Source: CAXNKH01 sp049296795 (GTDB lineage: Bacteria > Pseudomonadota > Gammaproteobacteria > Burkholderiales > Burkholderiaceae_C). Taken from it: 49,893 bases of DNA. Position numbers and translations under genes: made by a program. Shown one piece after another: positions 7,325 to 17,012 of this stretch (the stretch's first letter is position 1; every line of letters begins with the position of its first letter). Location: NCBI GenBank assembly GCA_049296795.1, contig JBAQTC010000038.1, positions 1 to 49,893 on the forward strand, in the 5' to 3' direction. A model generated the notes under the pieces. That model searched no databases and was not told where the DNA came from. It saw nothing but the letters and a program-made list of their open reading frames with translations.

Positions 7325-9976
7325 ATGACCCAGTTCGCCAAAGAAACACTGCCCATCAGCCTTGAAGAGGAAATGCGCCGCAGTTACCTCGACTACGCCA
7401 TGAGCGTGATTGTGGGCCGCGCCCTGCCTGATGCGCGCGACGGACTCAAACCGGTGCATCGTCGGGTGTTGTTCGCCATGCACGAGCTCAACAACGACTG
7501 GAATCGCCCCTACAAAAAATCGGCGCGTATCGTGGGCGACGTCATTGGTAAATACCACCCGCACGGTGACCAGTCGGTGTATGACACCATCGTTCGAATG
7601 GCGCAAGACTTTTCGATGCGCCACATGCTGGTCGATGGCCAGGGCAACTTCGGCTCGGTTGACGGCGACAATGCAGCAGCCATGCGCTACACCGAAATCC
7701 GCTTGGCCAAGATAGCGCACGAGTTGTTGGCCGATCTGGATAAAGAAACGGTCGACTTCGGCCCCAACTACGACGGCAGTGAAAAAGAGCCGCTGGTGAT
7801 GCCCAGCCGCATCCCTAACTTGCTGGTTAACGGCTCGGGCGGTATTGCCGTGGGCATGGCCACCAATATTCCGCCGCACAACCTCAACGAAGTGGTCGAT
7901 GCCTGTTTGCATCTGCTGCGCAACCCGCAAGCCTCGATTGACGAGCTGATGGACATCATCCCGGCGCCTGACTTCCCCACCGCCGGCATCATTTATGGCA
8001 TCAACGGCGTCAAAGACGGTTACCGAACCGGTCGTGGCCGGGTGGTGATGCGGGCTAAATGCCATTTTGAAGATATCGACAAAGGCCAGCGCCAAGCCAT
8101 CATCGTTGACGAGTTGCCTTACCAGGTCAACAAGAAAACCCTGCAAGAACGTATGGCAGAGTTGGTGCACGAGAAGAAAATAGAAGGTATCAGTCACATC
8201 CAGGACGAGAGCGACAAATCGGGCATGCGGCTGGTGATTGAGCTCAAGCGCGGCGAAGTGCCTGAGGTGGTACTCAACAACCTGTACAAGCAGACCCAGT
8301 TGCAGGACACCTTTGGCATCAATATGGTGGCCTTGATCAATGGCCAACCCAAGTTGTGCAACCTGAAGGATCTGCTCGAAGTCTTCTTGGAACACCGGCG
8401 CGAAGTGGTGACACGGCGCACCGTCTTCACGCTGCGTAAAGCGCGCGAACGCGGTCATGTGCTCGAAGGCCTGGCCGTGGCTTTGGCCAACATTGACGAA
8501 TTCATCGCCATCATTCGAGGCGCTCCAACACCACCGGTGGCCAAAGCTGAATTGATGGCCAAAGCTTGGGACAGCAAGTTAGTGCGTGAGATGCTGACGC
8601 GCACCCGGGCTGACGGCGGCGTAGTGAACGCCGATGACTACCGCCCCGCTGGGCTTGAAACTGCGTTTGGCATGGGCAGCGACGGCTTGTACCGGCTGTC
8701 TGATACGCAGGCCCAGGAAATTCTGCAAATGCGCTTGCAGCGCTTGACTGGCCTGGAGCAGGACAAGATCGTCGCTGAGTACCGCGAAGTGATGAGCGAA
8801 ATTGAAGATCTGCTGGACATCCTGTCCAAGCCAGAGCGCGTCTCCACCATCATCAGCGATGAGCTGGGCAGCATTCGGCACGAGTTCGGTCAGACCAAAT
8901 TGGGCGCACGGCGCAGTTTGGTGGAGCACAGCTCGTACGACCTGAGCACCGAAGATTTGATCACGCCCACCGACATGGTGGTGACACTCAGTCACAGCGG
9001 TTACATCAAAAGTCAGCCGCTCTCCGAATACCGGGCTCAAAAACGTGGCGGTCGAGGCAAGCAAGCCACCGCAACCAAGGAAGACGACTGGGTTGATCAA
9101 CTCTTCATCGCCAACACCCACGACTACATTCTTTGTTTCTCGAATCGGGGCCGCTTGTACTGGCTCAAGGTCTGGGAAGTACCGGCCGGCTCGCGCGGCT
9201 CGCGGGGTCGCCCCATCGTCAATATGTTTCCCTTGCAAGAGGGCGAAAAAATCAATGTGGTGCTGCCACTAACGGGTGAGTTCCGAAGCTTCCCCGCCAA
9301 CAACTTTGTGTTCATGGCCACCAGCATGGGAACCGTCAAAAAGACCTCCCTGGACGAATTCTCCAACCCGCGCAAGGGCGGCATCATCGCCGTCAACCTG
9401 GACGAAGGCGACTTCCTGGTCGGCGCTGCGCTGACCGATGGCCAGCACGATGTGATGTTGTTTTCCGATGGTGGCAAAGCGGTTCGTTTTGACGAAAACG
9501 ATGTGCGGCCGCTGGGTAGAAATGCCCGTGGCGTGCGCGGCATGTCGCTCGATGAGGGACAAAGCGTGATCGCCATGTTGGTCGCCGAGGACGAGCAGCA
9601 AAGTGTTCTCACCGCTACCGTCAATGGCTATGGCAAGCGCACCAGCATCACCGAATACACCCGTCATGGTCGGGGCACCAAAGGCATGATCGCCATCCAG
9701 CAAAGCGAGCGCAACGGAAAAGTGGTTGCCGCAACCCTGGTTCACGCAGACGACGAGATCATGCTGATCACGGATAAGGGCGTGTTGGTCCGTACCCGCG
9801 TTAGCGAAATTCGCGAACTCGGACGCGCCACGCAGGGCGTGACCCTGATCGGCCTGGACCAAGGCTCCAAACTCAGTGGTTTGCAACGCATTGTGGAGAA
9901 CGATGCCAACCCGTCCGATGACAGCGGCAACGAGTCAGAAGACGACAACTCGACCGACGCCACTCCAGCGAGCTGA
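7325..9976 (+). CDS. gyrA: DNA gyrase subunit A
   Basis: 883 residues from the ATG at 7325; the 23 residues upstream in the same frame are not conserved. It cuts and rejoins DNA in the gyrase A2B2 complex, which introduces negative supercoils. The catalytic tyrosine is in AAMRYTEIRLAKIAHE, aligning without gaps to Tyr122 of the E. coli protein. The gyrase-specific GyrA box is present as QKRGGRGK, separating it from topoisomerase IV ParC. The C-terminal beta-pinwheel is followed by an acidic tail (DDSGNESEDDN). In the quinolone region the residue at position 83 is Gln (HPHGDQSVYD), while Asp87 is kept. The stop overlaps the serC start (TGATG). Confidence 0.98.
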   Translation: MTQFAKETLPISLEEEMRRSYLDYAMSVIVGRALPDARDGLKPVHRRVLFAMHELNNDWNRPYKKSARIVGDVIGKYHPHGDQSVYDTIVRMAQDFSMRHMLVDGQGNFGSVDGDNAAAMRYTEIRLAKIAHELLADLDKETVDFGPNYDGSEKEPLVMPSRIPNLLVNGSGGIAVGMATNIPPHNLNEVVDACLHLLRNPQASIDELMDIIPAPDFPTAGIIYGINGVKDGYRTGRGRVVMRAKCHFEDIDKGQRQAIIVDELPYQVNKKTLQERMAELVHEKKIEGISHIQDESDKSGMRLVIELKRGEVPEVVLNNLYKQTQLQDTFGINMVALINGQPKLCNLKDLLEVFLEHRREVVTRRTVFTLRKARERGHVLEGLAVALANIDEFIAIIRGAPTPPVAKAELMAKAWDSKLVREMLTRTRADGGVVNADDYRPAGLETAFGMGSDGLYRLSDTQAQEILQMRLQRLTGLEQDKIVAEYREVMSEIEDLLDILSKPERVSTIISDELGSIRHEFGQTKLGARRSLVEHSSYDLSTEDLITPTDMVVTLSHSGYIKSQPLSEYRAQKRGGRGKQATATKEDDWVDQLFIANTHDYILCFSNRGRLYWLKVWEVPAGSRGSRGRPIVNMFPLQEGEKINVVLPLTGEFRSFPANNFVFMATSMGTVKKTSLDEFSNPRKGGIIAVNLDEGDFLVGAALTDGQHDVMLFSDGGKAVRFDENDVRPLGRNARGVRGMSLDEGQSVIAMLVAEDEQQSVLTATVNGYGKRTSITEYTRHGRGTKGMIAIQQSERNGKVVAATLVHADDEIMLITDKGVLVRTRVSEIRELGRATQGVTLIGLDQGSKLSGLQRIVENDANPSDDSGNESEDDNSTDATPAS

Positions 9977-11082
9977 TGCAGCGGCCCTATAACTTCTCGG
10001 CCGGCCCGGCCACGATCGCGCAGGAAGTTCTGACTCAGGCCGCCAGCGAAATGCTCGACTGGCACGGTAGCGGCGTGGGGGTGATGGAGATGAGCCATCG
10101 CTCCGAGGAGTTCATGTCCATCTACCGCCAAGCCCACGCCGATATCGGCGAACTGCTGGCCGTGCCTGAGCACTTCAAAATTTTATTCATGCAAGGTGGT
10201 GGACTGGCCCAAAACGCCATCGTCCCGCTCAATCTGTCGTCGCGCCGCATCGACTCGGGCCCGCTGGTCGATCACGTGGTCACGGGCAGCTGGAGCCAAA
10301 AATCACAAAAAGAAGCGCGTAAATACTGCGCCGTCAACATCGCCGCCCATAACGAGGAACAGGGTCATACCAGCTTGCCGGATCCGTCGAGCTGGCAGCT
10401 CAGTGACAAGCCCAGTTATGTGCAGCTGTGCAGCAACGAGACCATTCACGGCGTCGAGTTTCATCAACTGCCCGACCTTGCTGCACTCGGGTGTGACGCG
10501 CCACTGGTGATTGATTTTTCGTCCCAGGTCGCATCCCGCTCTATCGACTGGTCGAAGGTCGGTTTGGCTTTTGCCGGAGCGCAAAAAAATCTGGGTCCAG
10601 CCGGTCTGACCTTGGTGGTGGTGCGCGAGGACTTGCTCGGTCATGCGCTGCCGAGTTGCCCCAGTGTTTTTGATTACACACTCCAGGCCAACAACCAGTC
10701 GATGGTCAACACCCCGCCGACCTACGCGATTTACATTGCAGGACTGGTGTTCCAGTGGCTCAAGCGTCAAGGCGGCGTGGCGGCCATCGAGGAGAAAAAT
10801 CGGGCCAAAGCCGAGCTGCTGTACCGGGCGATTGACGCGTCCCATCTCTATTCGAACCGGGTGGCAGCGAATTGTCGATCCCGCATGAACGTCCCATTTT
10901 TTCTGCGTCACGAGGCTTTGAATGGTGCGTTCCTTGCTGGTGCGAACCAGCACGGCCTGCTCGGACTCAAAGGCCATAAATCGGTCGGTGGCATGCGCGC
11001 CAGTCTGTACAACGCCATGCCCTTGGCCGGTGTCGAGGCGCTGGTCAACTACATGCGAGAATTCGAGCGAACCCAAAGCTAA
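9976..11082 (+). CDS. serC: Phosphoserine aminotransferase
   Basis: 368 residues, standard length. It converts 3-phosphohydroxypyruvate to phosphoserine with glutamate and also acts in pyridoxal phosphate synthesis. The N-terminus YNFSAGPA is the family signature, HRSEEF and MQGGGLAQ follow, and the PLP lysine is in FAGAQKNLGPAG. The C-terminal GLKGHKSVGGMRASLYNA is also conserved. The ATG overlaps the gyrA stop by one base and pheA follows after 9 bp, so it belongs to a gyrA-serC-pheA-tyrA-aroA unit typical of Burkholderiales. Confidence 0.97.
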   Translation: MQRPYNFSAGPATIAQEVLTQAASEMLDWHGSGVGVMEMSHRSEEFMSIYRQAHADIGELLAVPEHFKILFMQGGGLAQNAIVPLNLSSRRIDSGPLVDHVVTGSWSQKSQKEARKYCAVNIAAHNEEQGHTSLPDPSSWQLSDKPSYVQLCSNETIHGVEFHQLPDLAALGCDAPLVIDFSSQVASRSIDWSKVGLAFAGAQKNLGPAGLTLVVVREDLLGHALPSCPSVFDYTLQANNQSMVNTPPTYAIYIAGLVFQWLKRQGGVAAIEEKNRAKAELLYRAIDASHLYSNRVAANCRSRMNVPFFLRHEALNGAFLAGANQHGLLGLKGHKSVGGMRASLYNAMPLAGVEALVNYMREFERTQS

Positions 11083-11091
11083 GCGAACCCC

Positions 11092-12174
11092 ATGGCCAAG
11101 ACACTTCCAGAAATACGAACGCAAATCGACGACCTTGATCAGCAACTGCTGAGCCTGTTAAATCAGCGCGCCAAACTGGCCCATGAAGTCGGTGAAATCA
11201 AACAAGCCGAAGGCTCACCGGTGTTTCGCCCCGAGCGTGAAGCGCAGGTCATCAGCGGCTTGCAGCAACGCAATCCCGGCCCACTCAAAGCCGCCGGCGT
11301 TGCCTATATTTGGCGTGAAATCATGTCCGCCTGCCGAGCACTGGAAGCGGTTCAGCGCGTGGCTTTTCTGGGCCCATCAGGCACATTCAGCGAACAAGCG
11401 GCCCAACAATTTTTCGGCTCCAGCATGGACCCGGTGTCGTGTGTCAATATCGACGAGGTGTTCCGCGCCACCAGCGCTGGCAGCGCAGAATTTGGCGTGG
11501 TTCCGGTGGAAAATTCCACCGAAGGTGTCATTTCGCGCTCGCTCGATCTGTTCCTCAACACCCCCTTGCATGTGGTCGGTGAAGTCAGCCTGCAAGTACG
11601 TCACAACGTGTTGCGGCTGAGTCCTTCACTCGAGGGGATTGAAGTGATTCACGCCCACCCGCAAGCCTTGGCTCAATGCCAGGACTGGCTCAGCACGCAT
11701 CTGCCGCAAGCCGAACGGCGGGCCGCGTCGAGCAACGCCGAAGGCGCGCGGCTGGCTACCACCAACCCGGCTTGGGCCGGAATTGCCAGCGAACGCGCTG
11801 GCTCCCAGTTCGGTCTGCATATCGCGGCCCCAGCGATTCAGGACGACGCTTTCAACCGCACCCGCTTTGCCGTGGTCTGCCTGCCCCAAACGCTAACGAC
11901 GCCCCCGCCCTCCGGCCATGACTGCGTCAGCTTGATTGTCTCGGTTCCCAATCGACCCGGTGCGGTACACGACCTGCTGGTACCTCTGAAACAACACGGT
12001 GTCTCGATGACGCGTTTTGAATCCCGTCCAGCGCGCTCGGCCCAGTGGGATTACTACTTCTATATCGATCTTCAAGGCCACTCATCGCAAGCCCATGTCG
12101 CTGCCGCCCTGAACGAACTCAAAAGTTTGTGCGCTTTCTACAAAGTGCTTGGCAGCTACGCCGTGAGCGCTTGA
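11092..12174 (+). CDS. pheA: Bifunctional chorismate mutase/prephenate dehydratase
   Basis: 360 residues with three domains: an AroQ-type chorismate mutase (about 1-85, IDDLDQQLLSLLNQRAKLAHEVGEIK), a prephenate dehydratase domain (about 90-270, with FLGPSGTFSEQAA, the NSTEG catalytic stretch and NRTRFAVV), and a C-terminal ACT domain (about 280-355, with GVSMTRFESRP) that binds phenylalanine for feedback inhibition. It makes phenylpyruvate from chorismate in the cytoplasm. It is followed after one base by tyrA, so the two branches leading to Phe and Tyr are co-expressed. Confidence 0.97.
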   Translation: MAKTLPEIRTQIDDLDQQLLSLLNQRAKLAHEVGEIKQAEGSPVFRPEREAQVISGLQQRNPGPLKAAGVAYIWREIMSACRALEAVQRVAFLGPSGTFSEQAAQQFFGSSMDPVSCVNIDEVFRATSAGSAEFGVVPVENSTEGVISRSLDLFLNTPLHVVGEVSLQVRHNVLRLSPSLEGIEVIHAHPQALAQCQDWLSTHLPQAERRAASSNAEGARLATTNPAWAGIASERAGSQFGLHIAAPAIQDDAFNRTRFAVVCLPQTLTTPPPSGHDCVSLIVSVPNRPGAVHDLLVPLKQHGVSMTRFESRPARSAQWDYYFYIDLQGHSSQAHVAAALNELKSLCAFYKVLGSYAVSA

Positions 12175-12175
12175 T

Positions 12176-13054
12176 ATGTTCAAGCAACTCGGATTGATTG
12201 GCTGCGGCCTGATGGGGGGATCCTTCGCGTTGGCGCTCAAACGCGCTGGCTTGGTTGGGCGGGTGATCGGCTTCAGTCAGTCAAGTGCCACCCGAGATCG
12301 GGCCGTTCAACTCGGCGTGATTGATATCGCCGCAACCAGTGCCGAGCAAGCGGCAGCGGGCGCCGATCTGGTTCTGATCGCAGTGCCGGTGGCAGCAACT
12401 GAAATCACCTTGCAAGCGATTGAACCCTTGATCAGCCCCGACATGCTGGTAATGGACGTGGGATCGACCAAATCCGACGTGGTCACTGCCGGTCAAAGAA
12501 TTTTGGGAAGTCGAATGGCTTGCCTGGTGCCTGCGCATCCGATAGCGGGCAAGGAAGTCGCTGGCATTGAACACGCTGATGTCAACCTGTACCGTGGCTG
12601 CCAAGTGATTCTCACCCCCACCGAGCAAACTCGTGGCCAGCAAGTACAACAAGCGCAAGCGCTTTGGCGCGCGCTGGGTTGTCAAGTGCGGCAGATGTCT
12701 GCGGCGGCGCACGACGCGGCATTTGCCGCGGTCAGCCACTTGCCCCATTTGTTGGCATTTGCCTACCTCAACGCCCTTGCTGGCCAAGCCCAGGGCGCTG
12801 ATTTTTTATCTTTGGCTGGCCCTGGATTTCGCGACTTCAGCCGGATTGCCGCGGCTGACCCCAAGGTTTGGCGCGACATCTTGCTGACTAACCAGCAAGA
12901 GCTGCTGGTTCAAACCCGACTTTTCCAAAACGAGTTAGCCGAATTGGAAAAAGCCATCAGCGCGGGCAACAGTGCCGAACTGGAGCGCTTGATCCAGCAA
13001 GCCAGCCAAGCTCGCAGCAACTGGCGCATGGCTAGCAAAACCAGCGCCGATTGA
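12176..13054 (+). CDS. tyrA: Prephenate dehydrogenase
   Basis: 292 residues. An N-terminal NAD(P)-binding fold (LIGCGLMGGSFALALKRAG) is followed by the helical prephenate dehydrogenase domain with HPIAGKEVAGIEHAD and SHLPHLLAFA, whose histidine is the conserved catalytic one. It makes 4-hydroxyphenylpyruvate for tyrosine synthesis. No mutase domain is fused and there is no ACT domain. The start lies one base after the pheA stop, and the stop ends two bases before the aroA ATG. Confidence 0.95.
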   Translation: MFKQLGLIGCGLMGGSFALALKRAGLVGRVIGFSQSSATRDRAVQLGVIDIAATSAEQAAAGADLVLIAVPVAATEITLQAIEPLISPDMLVMDVGSTKSDVVTAGQRILGSRMACLVPAHPIAGKEVAGIEHADVNLYRGCQVILTPTEQTRGQQVQQAQALWRALGCQVRQMSAAAHDAAFAAVSHLPHLLAFAYLNALAGQAQGADFLSLAGPGFRDFSRIAAADPKVWRDILLTNQQELLVQTRLFQNELAELEKAISAGNSAELERLIQQASQARSNWRMASKTSAD

Positions 13055-13056
13055 CT

Positions 13057-15123
13057 ATGTTCGCCACCGAATTTCTGGATTTGCCACCGCTACTGAGCGC
13101 CAACGGGACGGTGGCCCTGCCCGGCTCCAAAAGCATCTCAAACCGGGTGTTGCTGCTGTCGGCGCTTTGTCGTGGCACTACCACTTTGCACGATGTGTTG
13201 GACTCTGACGATACCCGTGTCATGCTCACAGCCTTGCGTCAACTCGGCTGCGGTGTGCGGCAAGAAGGCAGCCGGATTGAGATCGATGGCCTGGCCGGTC
13301 AGCCCAAGGTGCAGCAGGCCGCTTTATTCATGGGCAATGCCGGCACCGCCATGCGCCCATTGACTGCCGCCTTGGCAGTTCTCGGCGGTGACTTCACATT
13401 GAGCGGTGTGCCGCGCATGCACGAGCGCCCAATTGCTGACCTGGTTGACGCCTTGGTCCAGCTGGGTTGCAACATCGATTACCTGGAACACAGCGGCTAC
13501 CCCCCTTTGCACATCGGCCAACCGAACTTGAAGCTGGATGCACCCATCAAGGTCAGGGGCGACGTATCGAGCCAGTTTTTGACTGCCCTGTTAATGGCAC
13601 TGCCCCTGGTGGCAGGACATCGAGCCCCCACGCTCGGCGCTAACGCGTCCTCGCTGCCCCCCGAGGGGACTGTCCGGCCTTGGGACGGCCCAGCGGTTGA
13701 GCGCGACATCGTGATCGAGGTGGAGGGCGAACTGATTTCGCGCCCCTATATCGAAATCACCCTGAATCTGCTGGCGCGGTTTGGGGTCCAAGTCCAGCGT
13801 CAGGGCTGGCAAAGTTTCACCATTGCGGCAGGCAGCCAGTTGCAGTCCCCCGGCCAGCTGCATGTCGAGGCTGACGCTTCATCCGCCAGTTATTTCATCG
13901 CCCTCGGGGCTATTGCCAGCGCGGGTGGTCAGGACCGAATCCGGGTCGAAGGAGTCGGCGCGGATTCGATTCAGGGTGATATCCGGTTTGTCGAAGCGGC
14001 CCAGCAAATGGGCGCGAATATTGTTAGCGGCCCGAACTGGCTGGAAATCTCTCGTGGCACCTGGCCACTCCAAGCCATCGACCTGGACTGCAATCACATT
14101 CCCGATGCCGCCATGACCTTGGCCGTGATGGCGCTGTACGCCAAAGGGAGCAGCACCCTGCGCAACATTGCAAGCTGGCGCGTCAAAGAAACTGACCGCA
14201 TCGCCGCCATGGCAACCGAGTTGCGCAAGCTCGGCGCCACCGTGGAAGAAGGGTCCGATTTCATTCGCATCACCCCTCCTTTGTCAACCGCCGCCTGGCG
14301 CTCGGCGAGCATCCACACCTATGACGATCACCGGGTCGCCATGTGCTTTTCTCTGGCCGCATTCAACCCAGCACACAGCAAGCTCAGGATCGAAGACCCC
14401 CAATGTGTCGCCAAAACTTTTCCCGACTATTTCGAAGCCCTGTTCGGCGTGAGTCAAACTGAGGCGCGTTGGATTCCTGTCATTTGTATCGATGGCCCGA
14501 CTGCCTCGGGCAAAGGCACCCTGGCCTCACAGGTCGCTGCCCGATTGGGCTACCACTATCTCGATTCGGGCGCCTTGTACCGGGTTACGGCCTTGGCCGC
14601 TTTGCGTGCTGGCCTGAGCCTGGAGCGCAGCAACGAGACCGCCATCGCCAAATTGGCAGAACAATTGCCTTTGCGATTTTCCGGTCAGCGGGTCTTGCTG
14701 GCTGGCGTCGATGTGGATGACTTGATCCGGACCGAACAAGCCGGAATGAATGCCTCCCAGGTTTCGGCCTTGCCCGAAGTCAGATGCGCCCTGGTAGCCT
14801 TGCAACACAGTTTTCGCCAACTACCGGGCTTGGTGGCCGACGGTCGCGACATGGCAACCGTCATATTTCCCGATGCCCCTTTGCAAGTATTCTTGACCGC
14901 CAGCGCCGAACAACGCGCACAAAGACGGTACAAGCAATTGATTTCAAAGGGTTTTTCAGCTACAATCGACACTCTTCGAGCCGACTTGGAAGAACGTGAT
15001 GCCCGCGACACCTCGCGCAGCGTTGCGCCTCTCAAGGCAGCTGAAGCGGCCCATCTGCTAGACAACTCTGATTTAACGATTGAAGAATCGGTGACTCAGG
15101 TGTTGCGCTGGTGGCAGGGCTGA
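13057..15123 (+). CDS. aroA: Fused EPSP synthase (AroA) / cytidylate kinase (Cmk)
   Basis: 688 residues from the ATG at 13057; a TTG at 13051 in the same frame overlaps the tyrA stop and is less likely. Residues about 1-465 are AroA, joining shikimate-3-phosphate and phosphoenolpyruvate: LPGSKSISNR, GNAGTAMRPLTAAL, SGVPRMHERPI and TYDDHRVAM. Residues about 470-688 are CMP kinase with P-loop DGPTASGKGT and DSGALYR. This fusion is known in several Comamonadaceae. Around residues 187-216 AroA carries about 30 extra residues between LPL and IVIEVEGELISRPY, encoded by GC-rich palindromic DNA (see separate entry). The cmk-rpsA neighbourhood is ancient and conserved. Confidence 0.96.
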   Translation: MFATEFLDLPPLLSANGTVALPGSKSISNRVLLLSALCRGTTTLHDVLDSDDTRVMLTALRQLGCGVRQEGSRIEIDGLAGQPKVQQAALFMGNAGTAMRPLTAALAVLGGDFTLSGVPRMHERPIADLVDALVQLGCNIDYLEHSGYPPLHIGQPNLKLDAPIKVRGDVSSQFLTALLMALPLVAGHRAPTLGANASSLPPEGTVRPWDGPAVERDIVIEVEGELISRPYIEITLNLLARFGVQVQRQGWQSFTIAAGSQLQSPGQLHVEADASSASYFIALGAIASAGGQDRIRVEGVGADSIQGDIRFVEAAQQMGANIVSGPNWLEISRGTWPLQAIDLDCNHIPDAAMTLAVMALYAKGSSTLRNIASWRVKETDRIAAMATELRKLGATVEEGSDFIRITPPLSTAAWRSASIHTYDDHRVAMCFSLAAFNPAHSKLRIEDPQCVAKTFPDYFEALFGVSQTEARWIPVICIDGPTASGKGTLASQVAARLGYHYLDSGALYRVTALAALRAGLSLERSNETAIAKLAEQLPLRFSGQRVLLAGVDVDDLIRTEQAGMNASQVSALPEVRCALVALQHSFRQLPGLVADGRDMATVIFPDAPLQVFLTASAEQRAQRRYKQLISKGFSATIDTLRADLEERDARDTSRSVAPLKAAEAAHLLDNSDLTIEESVTQVLRWWQG
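13615..13704 (+). repeat. In-frame GC-rich palindromic insertion within aroA
   Basis: About 90 bp that encode residues with no counterpart in the E. coli enzyme. The DNA contains CGAGC/GCTCG (13621-13636), CCCC/GGGG (around 13657-13668) and GGCC..GGCC segments, so it is a compound hairpin. I recall similar GC-rich palindromes as abundant intergenic repeats in Comamonadaceae; no second copy is in the window, so this link is from memory. The exact edges are uncertain by several codons. The reading frame stays open. Confidence 0.5.
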
Positions 15124-15230
15124 TACTGGTCCACCCGAGTCTTATCGCGCGTCTGCGCACTGCTGGGGTGGTTCAACAACCTGAACTGCGGAGCAATCCG
15201 TAAAACCTGCGCTTAAACCCGCATCACAAC

Positions 15231-16913
15231 ATGTCTGAATCATTCGCCGCCCTATTTGAAGAATCCCTGCAACGCTCGGAAATGCGTACAGGTGAAGTGA
15301 TCACTGCCGAAGTCGTTCGCATCGAACACAGCTTCGTGGTCGTCAACGCCGGCCTCAAGTCCGAAGCCTATGTGCCAATCGAAGAATTCAAAAGCGACAA
15401 GGGCGAACTCGAAGTCCAAGTTGGCGATTTCGTTTCGGTGGCCATTGACGCGATCGAAAACGGCTACGGCGACACCATCCTCAGCCGCGACAAGGCCAAG
15501 CGCCTGGCTTCTTGGATGAGCCTGGAAAAAGCCCTGGAATCCGGCGAGTTCGTCACTGGCACCACCAGCGGCAAAGTCAAAGGCGGCCTGACCGTTTTGG
15601 TCAATGGCATTCGCGCCTTCCTGCCCGGTTCGCTGGTTGATACCCGCGCCACCAAAGATCTGTCCCCGTACGAGAACAAGACCCTGGAATTCAAGGTCAT
15701 CAAGCTCGACCGCAAACGCAACAACGTCGTGCTGTCACGCCGCGCTGTGGTCGAAGCCTCTATGGGCGAAGAACGCGCCAAGCTGATGCAGACCCTCAAA
15801 GAAGGCTCTGTGGTGCAAGGCGTGGTCAAGAACATCACCGAATACGGTGCTTTCGTTGACCTCGGCGGCATCGACGGTTTGCTGCACATCACCGACATGG
15901 CCTGGCGTCGTGTGCGTCACCCTTCAGAAGTGGTGACTGCAGGCCAGGAAATCACGGCCAAGATCCTCAAGTTCGACACCGAGAAAAACCGCGTGTCTCT
16001 CGGCCTGAAACAAATGGGGGACGACCCATGGATGGGCGTGAATCGCCGCTATCCCCAAGGTACCCGCATGTTCGGCAAGATCACCAACATCGCTGATTAC
16101 GGCGCATTTGTGGAACTCGAACCCGGCATCGAAGGCCTGGTCCACGTCTCAGAAATGGACTGGACCAACAAGAACATCGCCCCGGCGAAACTCGTTGCTC
16201 TGGGTGACGAAGTCGAAGTCATGGTGTTGGAGATCGACGAAGACAAGCGCCGCATCTCCCTGGGCATGAAACAGTGCAAAGCCAACCCATGGCAAGAATT
16301 CGCACAAAACACCAAGCGCGGCGACCGCGTCAAAGGTCCGATCAAATCGATCACCGACTTCGGCGTGTTTGTGGGCTTGGCTGCCGGTATCGACGGCCTG
16401 GTGCATTTGTCCGACCTGAGCTGGAACGAAAGCGGCGAAGTTGCCGTGCGCGAATACAAAAAAGGCCAGGAAGTCGAAGCCCTGGTACTGGCTGTCGATG
16501 TCGACCGCGAACGCATCTCGCTGGGTATCAAACAGCTCGATTCGGATCCTTTCACCACGTTCGCAGCCATCAACGACAAAGGCCAAACCGTCACCGGCAA
16601 GGTCAAAACAGTTGACCCCAAAGGCGCCGAGATTGATCTGGGCGACGATGTCATCGGTTATTTGCGCGCCAGCGAAATCAGCCGGGACCGGGTTGAAGAT
16701 GCCCGCAATGTGCTTAAAGAAGGCGACGAAGTCACAGCCGTGGTGGTCAATGTGGATCGCAAGACCCGCAACATCCAGCTGTCGATCAAAGCCAAGGACA
16801 TGGCTGACCAGAACGAAGCCATGCAATCCTTGAGCCAACAGTCGTCCCGCGAGAACGCTGGAACCACCAGCCTGGGCGCCCTGCTGCGTGCCAAGCTGGA
16901 CAACAACTCCTAA
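15231..16913 (+). CDS. rpsA: 30S ribosomal protein S1
   Basis: 560 residues, the usual proteobacterial length with six S1 OB-fold domains. The first two bind the ribosome; the later four (each with patterns like GxVxxIxxYGAFVxLxxGxxGLVHxSEM) bind mRNA, for example ITEYGAFVDLGGIDGLLHITDMAW and ITDFGVFVGLAAGIDGLVHLSDLSW. It brings mRNA to the 30S subunit during initiation. It follows the cmk part of the fused gene after 107 bp, the conserved cmk-rpsA order, and precedes ihfB, also a conserved order. The 107-bp leader probably carries its own promoter. Confidence 0.98.
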   Translation: MSESFAALFEESLQRSEMRTGEVITAEVVRIEHSFVVVNAGLKSEAYVPIEEFKSDKGELEVQVGDFVSVAIDAIENGYGDTILSRDKAKRLASWMSLEKALESGEFVTGTTSGKVKGGLTVLVNGIRAFLPGSLVDTRATKDLSPYENKTLEFKVIKLDRKRNNVVLSRRAVVEASMGEERAKLMQTLKEGSVVQGVVKNITEYGAFVDLGGIDGLLHITDMAWRRVRHPSEVVTAGQEITAKILKFDTEKNRVSLGLKQMGDDPWMGVNRRYPQGTRMFGKITNIADYGAFVELEPGIEGLVHVSEMDWTNKNIAPAKLVALGDEVEVMVLEIDEDKRRISLGMKQCKANPWQEFAQNTKRGDRVKGPIKSITDFGVFVGLAAGIDGLVHLSDLSWNESGEVAVREYKKGQEVEALVLAVDVDRERISLGIKQLDSDPFTTFAAINDKGQTVTGKVKTVDPKGAEIDLGDDVIGYLRASEISRDRVEDARNVLKEGDEVTAVVVNVDRKTRNIQLSIKAKDMADQNEAMQSLSQQSSRENAGTTSLGALLRAKLDNNS

Positions 16914-17012
16914 GCTGTCGCTAAACCATGTTTCTCCCAGCTTGTCATTCGCATGGATCAAAAGTCCATCGCTATGGCTCGCTGCGGAGTAACTTAGCCA
17001 GATGTTGTTTGA

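Noticed and set aside
7175..8458. Long open frame (427 codons) antisense to gyrA
   Set aside because: It is the shadow of a high-GC gene: gyrA is certain on the other strand, and the antisense product is His/Val/Asp-rich with no family features. Similar antisense frames over rpsA (16149-17318), dxs (38956-40329) and the TRAP receptor (37201-38292) were dropped for the same reason.
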